49,592 nt of DNA from DATDCY01 sp031406795 [NCBI: Candidatus Rokuibacteriota bacterium] (GTDB taxonomy: Bacteria; JAUVQV01). The position numbers were made by a program, and so were the translations under genes. The stretch is from assembly GCA_031406795.1 (NCBI GenBank), contig JANOHV010000244.1, forward strand, positions 1 to 49,592, given 5' to 3'. Numbering within the stretch: the first letter of the stretch is position 1; each line of letters opens with the position of its first letter. This document shows positions 42,929 to 49,592 of the stretch, piece after piece. The notes beneath the pieces are model-generated. The model made no database searches. It had not been told where the DNA came from and saw nothing but the letters and a program-made list of their open reading frames with translations.

Positions 42929-43408
42929 ATGCGCAAGATGCTGCTCGGCATTAACGACAAGAATTGCTCCCTGCGCGCGGTGTCCTACGTGATGAAGCAA
43001 TACCCGCACGCGCAGGAACTCGAGGTGACTCTCGTGCACGTCTTCCCGAACTTGCCGGCAATGTACTGGGACGACGGGCACCTGCTGAACAGCAAAGAGA
43101 AGCAGGAGCGCAAGAAGGTGATTGAGACCTGGATGTCGAGGGAGCGGGACTTCATCGAGCCGATCATCGAGGGGGCGATGAACGAGCTGGTCAAGAAAGG
43201 CTTCGCCAAAGAGCGGGTCCACATGAGGTTCGTCCTCGGTTCGGCCGACATCGCCGATACCCTGCTCGACGAGGCGGCCGAGGGAAAGTACGACACCATT
43301 GTCGTCGGCCGCTGCGGTATCGCCGACGGCAAGCATCTTATCTCGGGGGGCATCGTCAGCGAGCTCATTCACAAGGCCGCCGGGATCGCCGTCTGCGTCG
43401 TTCAGTAA
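42929..43408 (+). CDS. Universal stress protein-like (UspA fold)
   Basis: 159-residue cytoplasmic alpha/beta protein. KMLLGINDKNCSLRAVSYVM is the first strand-helix, VTLVHVFPN the second strand, and YDTIVVGRCGIADGKHLISG with GGIVSELIHKAAGIAVCVVQ the C-terminal ATP-binding region. The loop differs from the standard G2xG9xG(S/T), so nucleotide binding is uncertain. A helix-rich insertion (NSKEKQERKKVIETWMSRE) follows strand two. GGAGGAG lies about 9 nt before ATG 42929 and the A/T-rich promoter is just upstream, so it is probably its own transcription unit. Family members appear under energy or redox stress. Confidence 0.87.
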   Translation: MRKMLLGINDKNCSLRAVSYVMKQYPHAQELEVTLVHVFPNLPAMYWDDGHLLNSKEKQERKKVIETWMSRERDFIEPIIEGAMNELVKKGFAKERVHMRFVLGSADIADTLLDEAAEGKYDTIVVGRCGIADGKHLISGGIVSELIHKAAGIAVCVVQ

Positions 43409-43498
43409 GCCCGCACGGCGTCGAGGATGCCGCAGGCCTCGAGAGGCTGATTCGCGTTGCGCGCCGGGCGCCGCCGGAAGGAGTATCATAGCGACGTC

Positions 43499-45322
43499 AT
43501 GACTGCGCCGAACCGTCTGGCCCGTGAGAAGAGCCCGTACCTGCTCTCGCACGCCCGCAATCCGGTCGACTGGTACCCGTGGGGCGAGGAGGCCTTCGCG
43601 GCGGCGCGCGAGCGCAACGTGCCGCTGTTCGTCTCGATCGGCTACTCCGCGTGCCACTGGTGCCACGTGATGGAGCGCGAGAGCTTCGAGGATGCGGACG
43701 TGGCCCGCCTGATGAACGAGAACCTCGTCGCGGTGAAGGTCGACCGCGAGGAGTTGCCGGCCGTCGACCACCTTTTCATGGCGTACTGCCAGGGGATGAC
43801 CGGCAGCGGCGGCTGGCCGCTGTCGGTGGTTCTGACCCCGGCGGGCCAGCCCTTCTTCGCGGGCACCTATTTCCCGAAGGAGTCGGGGTTCGGGCGGCCG
43901 GGCATGATGGAGCTGGCGCCGCTGCTCGGCCGCCTCTGGCGCGACGAGCGCGAAAAAGTGCTCGGCACGGCCGGGCAGCTGGAACGCGCGCTCGCGGAGC
44001 AGGTCCGGCCGGCGGCCGGAGCGCTCCCGGGGCAGGATGTCATCGACCGGGTGAAGGGTGAACTGGCCCGCCTCTACGATTCGCGCTGGGGCGGGTTCGG
44101 CAAGGCGCCCAAATTCCCGACCGTTCCGTGGCTGCTCTTCTTGCTGCGCTACGCCGAGAAGCACGGGGGGGGAGGGCGCGCCCGCGTCATGGTCGAAGAG
44201 ACGCTGCGCGCGCTGCGGCTCGGCGGCATCTTCGATCAGATCGGCTCCGGCTTCCACCGTTATTCGACGGACGAAGGCTGGCTCGTGCCGCACTTCGAGA
44301 AGATGCTCTACGACCAGGCGCTGCTTGCGCTGGCCTACACCGAGGCGTTCAGGCTCTGGGGGGATGCCGCGTTTCGCACCGTGGCGGAGGAGATTCTCAC
44401 GTACGTGCTGCGCGATCTGCGGGCGCCGGACGGCGGATTCGCCGCGGCGGAGGACGCCGACAGCGAAGGCGAGGAGGGGCGGTTCTACCTCTGGCGTCTC
44501 GACGAAGTGACGGCGCTGGTCGGCACGGGCGCGGCCGAGGAGTTCGCGGCCGCTTTTCACCTGAAGGCGAACGGCAACTTCACCGGCGAAACCGGCGAGC
44601 GATCGGACCGCAACATCCCGCACCGGCTCTCGCCGCTGGCGATCAGTGCGGCCGACTTCACCCTTCCGGCCGGCGGCCTGCCGCCGTCGCTGGAGGAGGC
44701 CCGCACCGCGCTGCTGGCGGCGCGGGAGAAACGCGTTCGCCCGCACCGCGACGACAAGGTGCTCGCGGACTGGAACGGGCTGATGATCGCGGCGCTCGCA
44801 AAAGCAGCCGCAGTTTTCGTCGAGCCGGCCTATGCACGAGAGGCCGCATGCGCGGCCGAATTCGTGCTGTCGAAGCTGCGCGACGCGGAGGGGAATCTTC
44901 TCCATCGCTACCGCGAGGGCGAGGCGGCATTTGCGGCGGTAGTCGACGACTACGCGGACCTCGCCTGGGGTTGTCTTGAGCTTCACGGCGCAACAGGCGA
45001 ACAGCGCTGGCTGGACGAGGCGCGGCAGCTCCTTGCCGCCATGGACGTCAGCTTCGGCGACGGGGCGGGCGGGCTCTTCTTCTCGTCCCCGGACCCGCTG
45101 CTGCCGCTGCGGCAGATGATCGGCATGGACGCCGCGCTCCCGGCGGGCGCGGCCGTCGCCGCCGAAGTGCTCGCGCGGCTCGGCACGGCGACGGGCGAGC
45201 CCCGGTACCGGGAGCGGGCACGCGAGATCGTCCGGGCCCTCGCCGGAGACCTCGAGCGCGCCCCGCTCGGGTGCTGCCAGTTGCTGGCGGCGGCGATGCT
45301 GCTCGAGGAGGAGCCCGCGTGA
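43499..45322 (+). CDS. DUF255 thioredoxin-fold protein (YyaL/SSP411 family)
   Basis: 607 residues. The N-terminal thioredoxin-like DUF255 domain (about 1-165) has the family signature [21 protein letters not shown], then [20 protein letters not shown] with its CHWC redox-like pair, and [22 protein letters not shown]. The rest is an alpha/alpha toroid like GlcNAc-2-epimerase folds ([54 protein letters not shown]). It is about 70 residues shorter than usual, mostly in the helical part. The role is not established. GGAAGGAG lies 15 nt before ATG 43499, a long spacing. The stop overlaps the DUF3047 gene as GTGA. Confidence 0.9.
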   Translation: MTAPNRLAREKSPYLLSHARNPVDWYPWGEEAFAAARERNVPLFVSIGYSACHWCHVMERESFEDADVARLMNENLVAVKVDREELPAVDHLFMAYCQGMTGSGGWPLSVVLTPAGQPFFAGTYFPKESGFGRPGMMELAPLLGRLWRDEREKVLGTAGQLERALAEQVRPAAGALPGQDVIDRVKGELARLYDSRWGGFGKAPKFPTVPWLLFLLRYAEKHGGGGRARVMVEETLRALRLGGIFDQIGSGFHRYSTDEGWLVPHFEKMLYDQALLALAYTEAFRLWGDAAFRTVAEEILTYVLRDLRAPDGGFAAAEDADSEGEEGRFYLWRLDEVTALVGTGAAEEFAAAFHLKANGNFTGETGERSDRNIPHRLSPLAISAADFTLPAGGLPPSLEEARTALLAAREKRVRPHRDDKVLADWNGLMIAALAKAAAVFVEPAYAREAACAAEFVLSKLRDAEGNLLHRYREGEAAFAAVVDDYADLAWGCLELHGATGEQRWLDEARQLLAAMDVSFGDGAGGLFFSSPDPLLPLRQMIGMDAALPAGAAVAAEVLARLGTATGEPRYRERAREIVRALAGDLERAPLGCCQLLAAAMLLEEEPA

Positions 45323-46140
45323 CCGGGGGGCGCGGCGGGGTGGTGACCAGCGCGAGCGGCGATCCGGGGGCGCTCCGCCGCATCAGGACACCGACGTTCG
45401 AGCGGTGCCTGCGGGCGCTGGCTGTCGCCCTCGGGCCCGCGGTCATCGCGGCGGCCATCCTTCTGACCCCGGTGGTTCTTCGCGCCGCCGAGGGCGACGT
45501 TCTGCTGCGCGAGGAGTTCACGAGCCTGGAGGCCTGGCGACCGCTGACCTTCCCGAAGATCGAGCGGCACTCGACGTACGCCATCGCCGCGAACTCCGAT
45601 CAGTCCGAGTTCTGGCTCAAGGCCGCGAGTGACCGCTCCGCCTCCGGGATCGTCTGGAAGAAGCAGTACGATGTCTACGCCTACCCGAAGCTGCGCTGGC
45701 GCTGGCGGGTCGAGAATGTCTATCAGAAGGGCGACGCGACGAAGAAGTCCGGGGACGACTACCCGGTCAGAATCTACGTCATTTTCCAGTACGATCCCGC
45801 GACCGCGTCGGCTGGGAAACGCCTGAAATACGGGCTCTACAAAGCCGCGAACGGGGAGTACCCCCCCGACAGCGGCCTGAACTACGTCTGGGAGAGCCGC
45901 GCGAGCGCGTCGGAGTACGTCGTCAGCAGGTACACGGACTCGATGATGATGTTTCTCAAGGAACAGGGAGCGGCGAAAGTCGGCGAGTGGGTGGAAGAAC
46001 AGGCCGATGTCCTCGCCGACTACCGCAAGGCCTTCGGCAAGGACCCGCCGCGCAGCGCCAGCCTTGCGGTGATGAACGATTCGGACAACACCGGCGAAAA
46101 GAGCGTTTCCTTCATCGACTGGGTGGAGATCGCCCGATAA
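45319..46140 (+). CDS. DUF3047 family secreted protein
   Basis: 273 residues. Hydrophobic segment [20 protein letters not shown] at about 35-54 is a signal or anchor ending at AAEG. The mature beta-sandwich has [47 protein letters not shown] and a final [19 protein letters not shown], the DUF3047 pattern. These proteins are often encoded near polysaccharide or efflux functions; activity is unknown. The long N-terminus before the signal may mean the true start is later, but GTG 45319 overlaps the previous stop as GTGA. It is followed 38 nt on by the second Wzm permease. Confidence 0.83.
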   Translation: MTGGRGGVVTSASGDPGALRRIRTPTFERCLRALAVALGPAVIAAAILLTPVVLRAAEGDVLLREEFTSLEAWRPLTFPKIERHSTYAIAANSDQSEFWLKAASDRSASGIVWKKQYDVYAYPKLRWRWRVENVYQKGDATKKSGDDYPVRIYVIFQYDPATASAGKRLKYGLYKAANGEYPPDSGLNYVWESRASASEYVVSRYTDSMMMFLKEQGAAKVGEWVEEQADVLADYRKAFGKDPPRSASLAVMNDSDNTGEKSVSFIDWVEIAR

Positions 46141-46178
46141 GCAAGAGCTTTGGAATATCCGGAGCGGCAAAAACAAGC

Positions 46179-47039
46179 ATGGCTGATGGCCAGATCGAGC
46201 CCCCCGCCTGGGACCTCGTCATCCGTCCCCGGCGGCGGTGGTTCGATGTGCGCCTGCGCGAACTGTGGCAGGCGCGCGACCTGGTCATGCTTTTCGTCTG
46301 GCGCGACTTCGTCTCGGTCTACAAGCAGACGATCCTCGGGCCGCTCTGGTACCTGATCCAGCCGCTGCTCACCACGCTGACCTTCACGATCGTTTTCGGG
46401 CAGGTTGCGAAATTGTCCACGGACGGCCTGCCGCCGTTCCTGTTCTACATGGCCGGCACCCTGATCTGGAGCTATTTCGCGGCCTGCCTGACCAAAACCT
46501 CCGCCACCTTCGGCGGCAACGTCGCCCTGTTTGGGAAGGTCTATTTTGCCCGACTGGCGGTGCCGGTCTCCGTGCTGATTTCCAATCTCGTCACCTTCGC
46601 GATCCAGTTCGCGCTGTTCCTGGCATTCGTCGCCTATTTCTCCGCGCGCGGCGCGGCGATCCACCCCAACGCCTGGGTGCTGATGACGCCGGTGCTGGTC
46701 CTGATGATGGCCGGGCTCGGCCTGGGCTTCGGCATCATCGTCTCGTCGCTGACGACGAAGTACCGGGACCTGAGCTTCCTGGTGACGTTCGGCGTGCAGC
46801 TGCTGATGTTCGCCACGCCCGTCATCTACCCGGTGTCGGCCGTCCCGGAGCGGTTTCGCGGGCTGCTGCTGGCCAACCCGATGACGCCGATCGTCGAGAC
46901 CTTCCGGTACGCGTTCCTCGGGGCGGGGACGGTCGAGGTGCCGCATCTGCTGTACAGCTTCGTGTTCATGCTCGTGGTGCTGTCCGCCGGGACTGTGATC
47001 TTCAGCCACGTCGAGCAGACGTTCATGGACACGGTGTAG
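46179..47039 (+). CDS. wzm: ABC-2 polysaccharide export permease (second Wzm-like)
   Basis: 286-residue inner-membrane exporter subunit. The N-terminal RPRRRWFDVRLRELWQARDL and FVWRDFVSVYKQTILGPLWY carry the coupling-helix motif; about six hydrophobic segments follow, with FATPVIYPVSAVPERFRGLL and LLANPMTPIVETFRYAFLG typical of KpsM/Wzm. It differs clearly from the permease at 5588, so this is a separate exporter, not a recent duplicate. GGAG lies 14 nt before ATG 46179. The partner ATPase starts 21 nt after the stop. Confidence 0.92.
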   Translation: MADGQIEPPAWDLVIRPRRRWFDVRLRELWQARDLVMLFVWRDFVSVYKQTILGPLWYLIQPLLTTLTFTIVFGQVAKLSTDGLPPFLFYMAGTLIWSYFAACLTKTSATFGGNVALFGKVYFARLAVPVSVLISNLVTFAIQFALFLAFVAYFSARGAAIHPNAWVLMTPVLVLMMAGLGLGFGIIVSSLTTKYRDLSFLVTFGVQLLMFATPVIYPVSAVPERFRGLLLANPMTPIVETFRYAFLGAGTVEVPHLLYSFVFMLVVLSAGTVIFSHVEQTFMDTV

Positions 47040-47060
47040 GCGCGAGCCGGGAACGAATCG

Positions 47061-47855
47061 ATGAGCGACACGGTCATCCAGGTCGAGCGTCTCTCCAAGC
47101 GCTACCGCCTGGGAACGATCGGCACGGGGACCCTCTCGCACGATCTGAACCGCTGGTGGGCGCGCGTTCGCGGCAGGCCGGACCCCGCGGCGAAGATCGG
47201 CCAGGGCCGGAAGGCGGATGACGAGGATTTCGTCTGGGCTCTGCGCGACGTCTCCTTCGAAGTCAACCGCGGCGAGGTGCTCGGCATCATCGGCCGCAAC
47301 GGCGCTGGCAAGAGCACGCTGCTGAAGATACTCTCTCGCGTGACGGCGCCGACCGCCGGGGAGGTCCGCATCCGGGGCCGCATCGCCAGCCTGCTCGAAG
47401 TGGGCACCGGGTTCCACCCCGAACTCACCGGCCGCGAAAATATCTTTCTCAACGGCGCGATTCTCGGCATGAACAAGGCGGAAATCCTCAGGAAGTTTGA
47501 CGAAATCGTCGCCTTCTCCGAGGTCGAGAAATTCATCGACACGCCGGTCAAGCGCTATTCCAGCGGCATGTACGTGCGTCTGGCGTTCGCCGTTGCGGCG
47601 CACCTGGAGCCGGAAATCCTGATCGTCGACGAGGTGCTGGCCGTGGGGGACGCCGAGTTCCAGAAGAAGTGCCTCGGGAAAATGGGCGAAGCCGCGGGCC
47701 GGGGGCGCACCGTGCTGTTCGTCAGCCACAACATGCACGCCATCAGCGAGCTGTGCACGCGCGTGATCCTCATGGAAGGGGGGAGGATAGTCAGTCCATC
47801 GAGCCCGGATTCGTCAGGCCCCCCCGCGGGGAGACGTCACCTGGCAGCGGTCTGA
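47061..47855 (+). CDS. wzt: ABC ATPase (second Wzt-like), C-terminal domain lost
   Basis: 264 residues. The nucleotide-binding domain is complete: Walker A GRNGAGKST near residue 78, the Wzt-type LLEVGTGFHPELTGREN, signature YSSGMYVRLAFAV, Walker B ILIVDEVLAVGD and switch SHN. After MEGGRIV (about 243) the frame runs into a Ser/Pro/Gly tail and stops. The expected linker and carbohydrate-binding domain are absent. Downstream of a C7 run (47816-47822) the +1 frame reads RGDVTWQRSEPRPGGPE, which looks like the start of a Wzt tail domain before it breaks off near 47880. Short Wzt proteins that lack the tail exist, so export may still work. Confidence 0.85.
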   Translation: MSDTVIQVERLSKRYRLGTIGTGTLSHDLNRWWARVRGRPDPAAKIGQGRKADDEDFVWALRDVSFEVNRGEVLGIIGRNGAGKSTLLKILSRVTAPTAGEVRIRGRIASLLEVGTGFHPELTGRENIFLNGAILGMNKAEILRKFDEIVAFSEVEKFIDTPVKRYSSGMYVRLAFAVAAHLEPEILIVDEVLAVGDAEFQKKCLGKMGEAAGRGRTVLFVSHNMHAISELCTRVILMEGGRIVSPSSPDSSGPPAGRRHLAAV

Positions 47856-47897
47856 ACCGCGTCCCGGAGGGCCGGAGAAATTCTGCCGGGTTCGTCG

Positions 47898-48059
47898 TCA
47901 GCCGTCGAGCGCGGCGGGCGTCTGCTTGCGGATGCAGAAGTTCAGTCCCCAGATCCACGTCGGGTCGCTTTCCTGCGCCTGGTTGCCGAAGTCGAGGAGG
48001 CTCAAGTCCCCGCAGATCACCCGCTGGCAGGCAGCTGAAAAATGGTCAAGGAACGTCAT
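47898..48059 (-). pseudogene. C-terminal remnant of a methyltransferase-like gene
   Basis: Minus-strand open stretch of 53 codons ending in TGA: TFLDHFSAACQRVICGDLSL, then LLDFGNQAQESDPTWIWGLN and FCIRKQTPAALDG. The WIWGLNFCIRK ending is like the last strand of SAM methyltransferases found in sugar clusters. No N-terminal half exists: directly upstream is an 88-bp palindromic element. The ATG at 48059 lies inside that element, so this is more likely a stub than a gene. It ends about 40 nt from the truncated wzt on the other strand. Confidence 0.6.
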
Positions 48060-48142
48060 TGCGAGCGCAGCGAAGCAATCTGATCACTTGAAAACGCCTT
48101 GTATTCATCAGATTGCCGCTTCGCTTCGCTCCTCGCAATGAC
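48055..48142. repeat. 88-bp palindromic intergenic element
   Basis: Left arm GTCATTGCGAGCGCAGCGAA (48055 on) ending GCAATCTGA pairs with right arm TCAGATTGCCGCTTCGC to CTCGCAATGAC (48108-48142); the middle 24 nt is unrelated. The type (GTCATTGCGAGC...GCTCCTCGCAATGAC) is widespread in bacterial genomes as a small non-coding palindrome. It sits between the methyltransferase stub and asnB. Confidence 0.85.
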
Positions 48143-48168
48143 AGCATTCAGGGTTCTTCAGCATCCTG

Positions 48169-49592
48169 CTAGCCCAGCCAGCGCTCACGCCACATGCCGA
48201 AAACCAGCAGCGACCAGAGCCGATACTGGTGGTCGCGGGCGCCCGCGAGGTGCTCGTCGATCAGCCGCGTCACCCCTTCCGGCTTCAGGAATCCCTCCCG
48301 CCGCACTCGCTCCGGCGACAGATACTCGTCGAGCAGCGGCCGCAGCTCGTTGCGCAGCCAGCGGTTCAGGGGAATCCCGAAGCCCATCTTGGGCCGCTCA
48401 ACCAGCCCGGGGGGGACGAGTTCGTGCAGCGCCCTGCGCAGCAGGTATTTCTTCGTGCAGCCGTTTCGCTTGAGCCCCAGCGGGAGACGCGCCGCGAACT
48501 CGACGATCCGGTGGTCCAGCAGCGGGACGCGCGCCTCGAGAGCGTACGCCATCGAGGCGCGGTCGACCTTCGTCAGGATGTCGTCGGGGAGGTAAGTCAG
48601 GATGTCGGTCGCCATCGCGCGCTCCTCGATGCCGCCCCAGCGCCGGTCGCGGAAGGCCGTGAACCAGGGCAACGCGCCGTCGTCGACGACCTCGGGGACG
48701 ATCTCGGGCAGCCGCCGGCGCTCGATGATGCCCACCGTGTGAAAGTACAGCTGCGCCTCGTCGTCGTGCAGCAGAGACTCGGCGGCCCGCTGGACCTTGT
48801 GGATCGGAATTCGCCCAAGCAGTCGGCAGGCGGGGACTCGCAGCGCCGCGGGCACGATTTTCAGCAGCCCCGCGTACCGGATCCAGTTGTAGCGGGGATA
48901 GCCGCAGAACAGCTCGTCGCCGCCGTCGCCCGAAAGACTGACCGTGACGTGCTCCCGGGTAAAAGCCGAGACGAGCATCGTCGGGATCGCCGAGGAGTCG
49001 GCGAACGGCTCGTCGTACGCCTCGGGAATCCTGCGGACGAGCGCGAGCGCCTCTGCCGCCGAACAGATTTTCTCGTGGTGCTCGGTTCCCAGATGCGCGG
49101 CCACGGCGCGGGCGTACCCGGATTCGTCGTATCCCGACTCGGAGAAGCCGATCGAGAAGGTCTTGACCGGCCGCGCCGTTTCGCGCTGCATCAGCGCCAC
49201 GACGAGCGAAGAGTCGATGCCGCCGGAGAGGAACGCGCCGAGCGGAACATCGCTGATCATCCGGTAGCGGATCGAGGAGGCGAGCAGGCCCTTCAGCTCG
49301 TCGAAGAGGTCGGCCTCGGTGCGCCGGGCGCCGGCGGCCGGGTCCCAGCACTCGGCGAGCGACCAGTAGCGGCGCGCGCTTCGCGACCCGTCGGGGTCGA
49401 TCGCGACGATCTGCCCGGGCAGCACCTTTTCCGCGTCGCGGAAGATCGCGTGCGGGGCGGGAACGTACTGGAACGACAGGTAATGCTGCAGCGCGGCGCG
49501 GTCGACCTCCCGGGAGAAGGCGGGGCAGGCCATGATCCCTTTGAGCTCGGAGGCGAACAGCACGAGCCCCGGAGCGCGGGCGAGATAGAGCG
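48169..49592 (-). CDS. asnB: Asparagine synthase (glutamine-hydrolysing), 5' end missing
   Basis: At least 473 residues; the open frame continues to the window edge, so the start and the Cys-2 glutaminase nucleophile are outside. The visible N-terminal part (LVLFASELKGIMACP, LQHYLSFQYVPAPHAIFRD) is the end of the class II glutaminase domain. The synthetase domain has the PP-loop SGGIDSSLVVALM, SIGFSESGYDESGYARAVA, SLSGDGGDELFCGYPRY, and LTYLPDDILTKVDRASMAYALEARVPLLDH. In polysaccharide loci such proteins often amidate sugar acids rather than make free asparagine, and the neighbouring exporter genes make that plausible here. A real start should lie about 100-150 codons beyond the edge. Confidence 0.95.
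   Translation of the reverse strand, partial: LYLARAPGLVLFASELKGIMACPAFSREVDRAALQHYLSFQYVPAPHAIFRDAEKVLPGQIVAIDPDGSRSARRYWSLAECWDPAAGARRTEADLFDELKGLLASSIRYRMISDVPLGAFLSGGIDSSLVVALMQRETARPVKTFSIGFSESGYDESGYARAVAAHLGTEHHEKICSAAEALALVRRIPEAYDEPFADSSAIPTMLVSAFTREHVTVSLSGDGGDELFCGYPRYNWIRYAGLLKIVPAALRVPACRLLGRIPIHKVQRAAESLLHDDEAQLYFHTVGIIERRRLPEIVPEVVDDGALPWFTAFRDRRWGGIEERAMATDILTYLPDDILTKVDRASMAYALEARVPLLDHRIVEFAARLPLGLKRNGCTKKYLLRRALHELVPPGLVERPKMGFGIPLNRWLRNELRPLLDEYLSPERVRREGFLKPEGVTRLIDEHLAGARDHQYRLWSLLVFGMWRERWLG

Overview
High-GC (mostly well above 60%), gene-dense DNA from a Gram-negative bacterium. The Gram-negative call rests on a TolC-type outer-membrane factor, RND pumps with periplasmic adaptors, and Wzm/Wzt polysaccharide exporters. 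The gene mix (NifA-type sigma-54 activator, heavy-metal RND systems, ComFB, FkbM and many glycosyltransferases, REP-like palindromes) would fit a Desulfuromonadia/Desulfobacterota-like or similar environmental lineage. This is an inference from gene content; no marker gene (rRNA, ribosomal protein) is present to fix the taxonomy.

Layout. (1) 1-11.9 kb: surface-polysaccharide cluster. Two minus-strand glycosyltransferases, one with seven tandem 38-residue repeats, diverge from a plus-strand run: GT2 fused to a half methyltransferase, a methyltransferase, Wzm-like permease, Wzt-like ATPase with a carbohydrate-recognition tail, a 1083-residue three-domain glycosyltransferase, and another GT2. 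Most junctions overlap by a few bases, so this is one operon. (2) 12-17.4 kb: three secreted proteins. A beta-helix/CBM6/PKD protein and a matrixin-like metalloprotease share a nearly identical 44-residue DxDxDG repeat array; a small secreted protein lies between them. (3) 17.4-22.1 kb, minus strand: a SAM methyltransferase and an FkbM methyltransferase, each with its own copy of almost the same sigma-70-like promoter, then a GT2 and a NifA-like activator. (4) 22.5-24.2 kb: alanine dehydrogenase and a small exported protein. (5) 24.2-33.6 kb, minus strand: a copper/silver-type locus of multicopper oxidase, CusB-like adaptor with one heavy-metal-binding and two YHS domains, CusA-like pump, a small membrane protein, an FtsX-type permease and a truncated, chimeric ABC ATPase. 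(6) 33.7-36.1 kb: tiny ORFs, a PEBP/YbhB protein, a tandem ComFB protein and a NAGPA-type glycosidase. (7) 36.1-42.9 kb: an ArsR-TolC-MFP-RND operon bracketed by REP-like double hairpins. (8) 42.9-49.6 kb: UspA-like protein, DUF255 thioredoxin-fold protein, DUF3047 protein, a second Wzm/Wzt pair whose ATPase has lost its C-terminal domain, a methyltransferase remnant next to a palindromic element, and an asparagine synthase running off the right edge.

How it works together. Regions 1, 3 and 8 look like parts of a cell-surface glycan programme: sugar transfer, methyl decoration or capping, and ABC export of the finished chain. Regions 5 and 7 are two separate envelope efflux systems. The copper system has no outer-membrane channel of its own, so it would need a TolC from elsewhere, possibly the one at 36.7 kb. 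Decay is visible in several places: chimeric ATPase 24.2 kb, wzt tail 47.8 kb, methyltransferase stub 47.9 kb, and a G8 tract at the start of the large glycosyltransferase.
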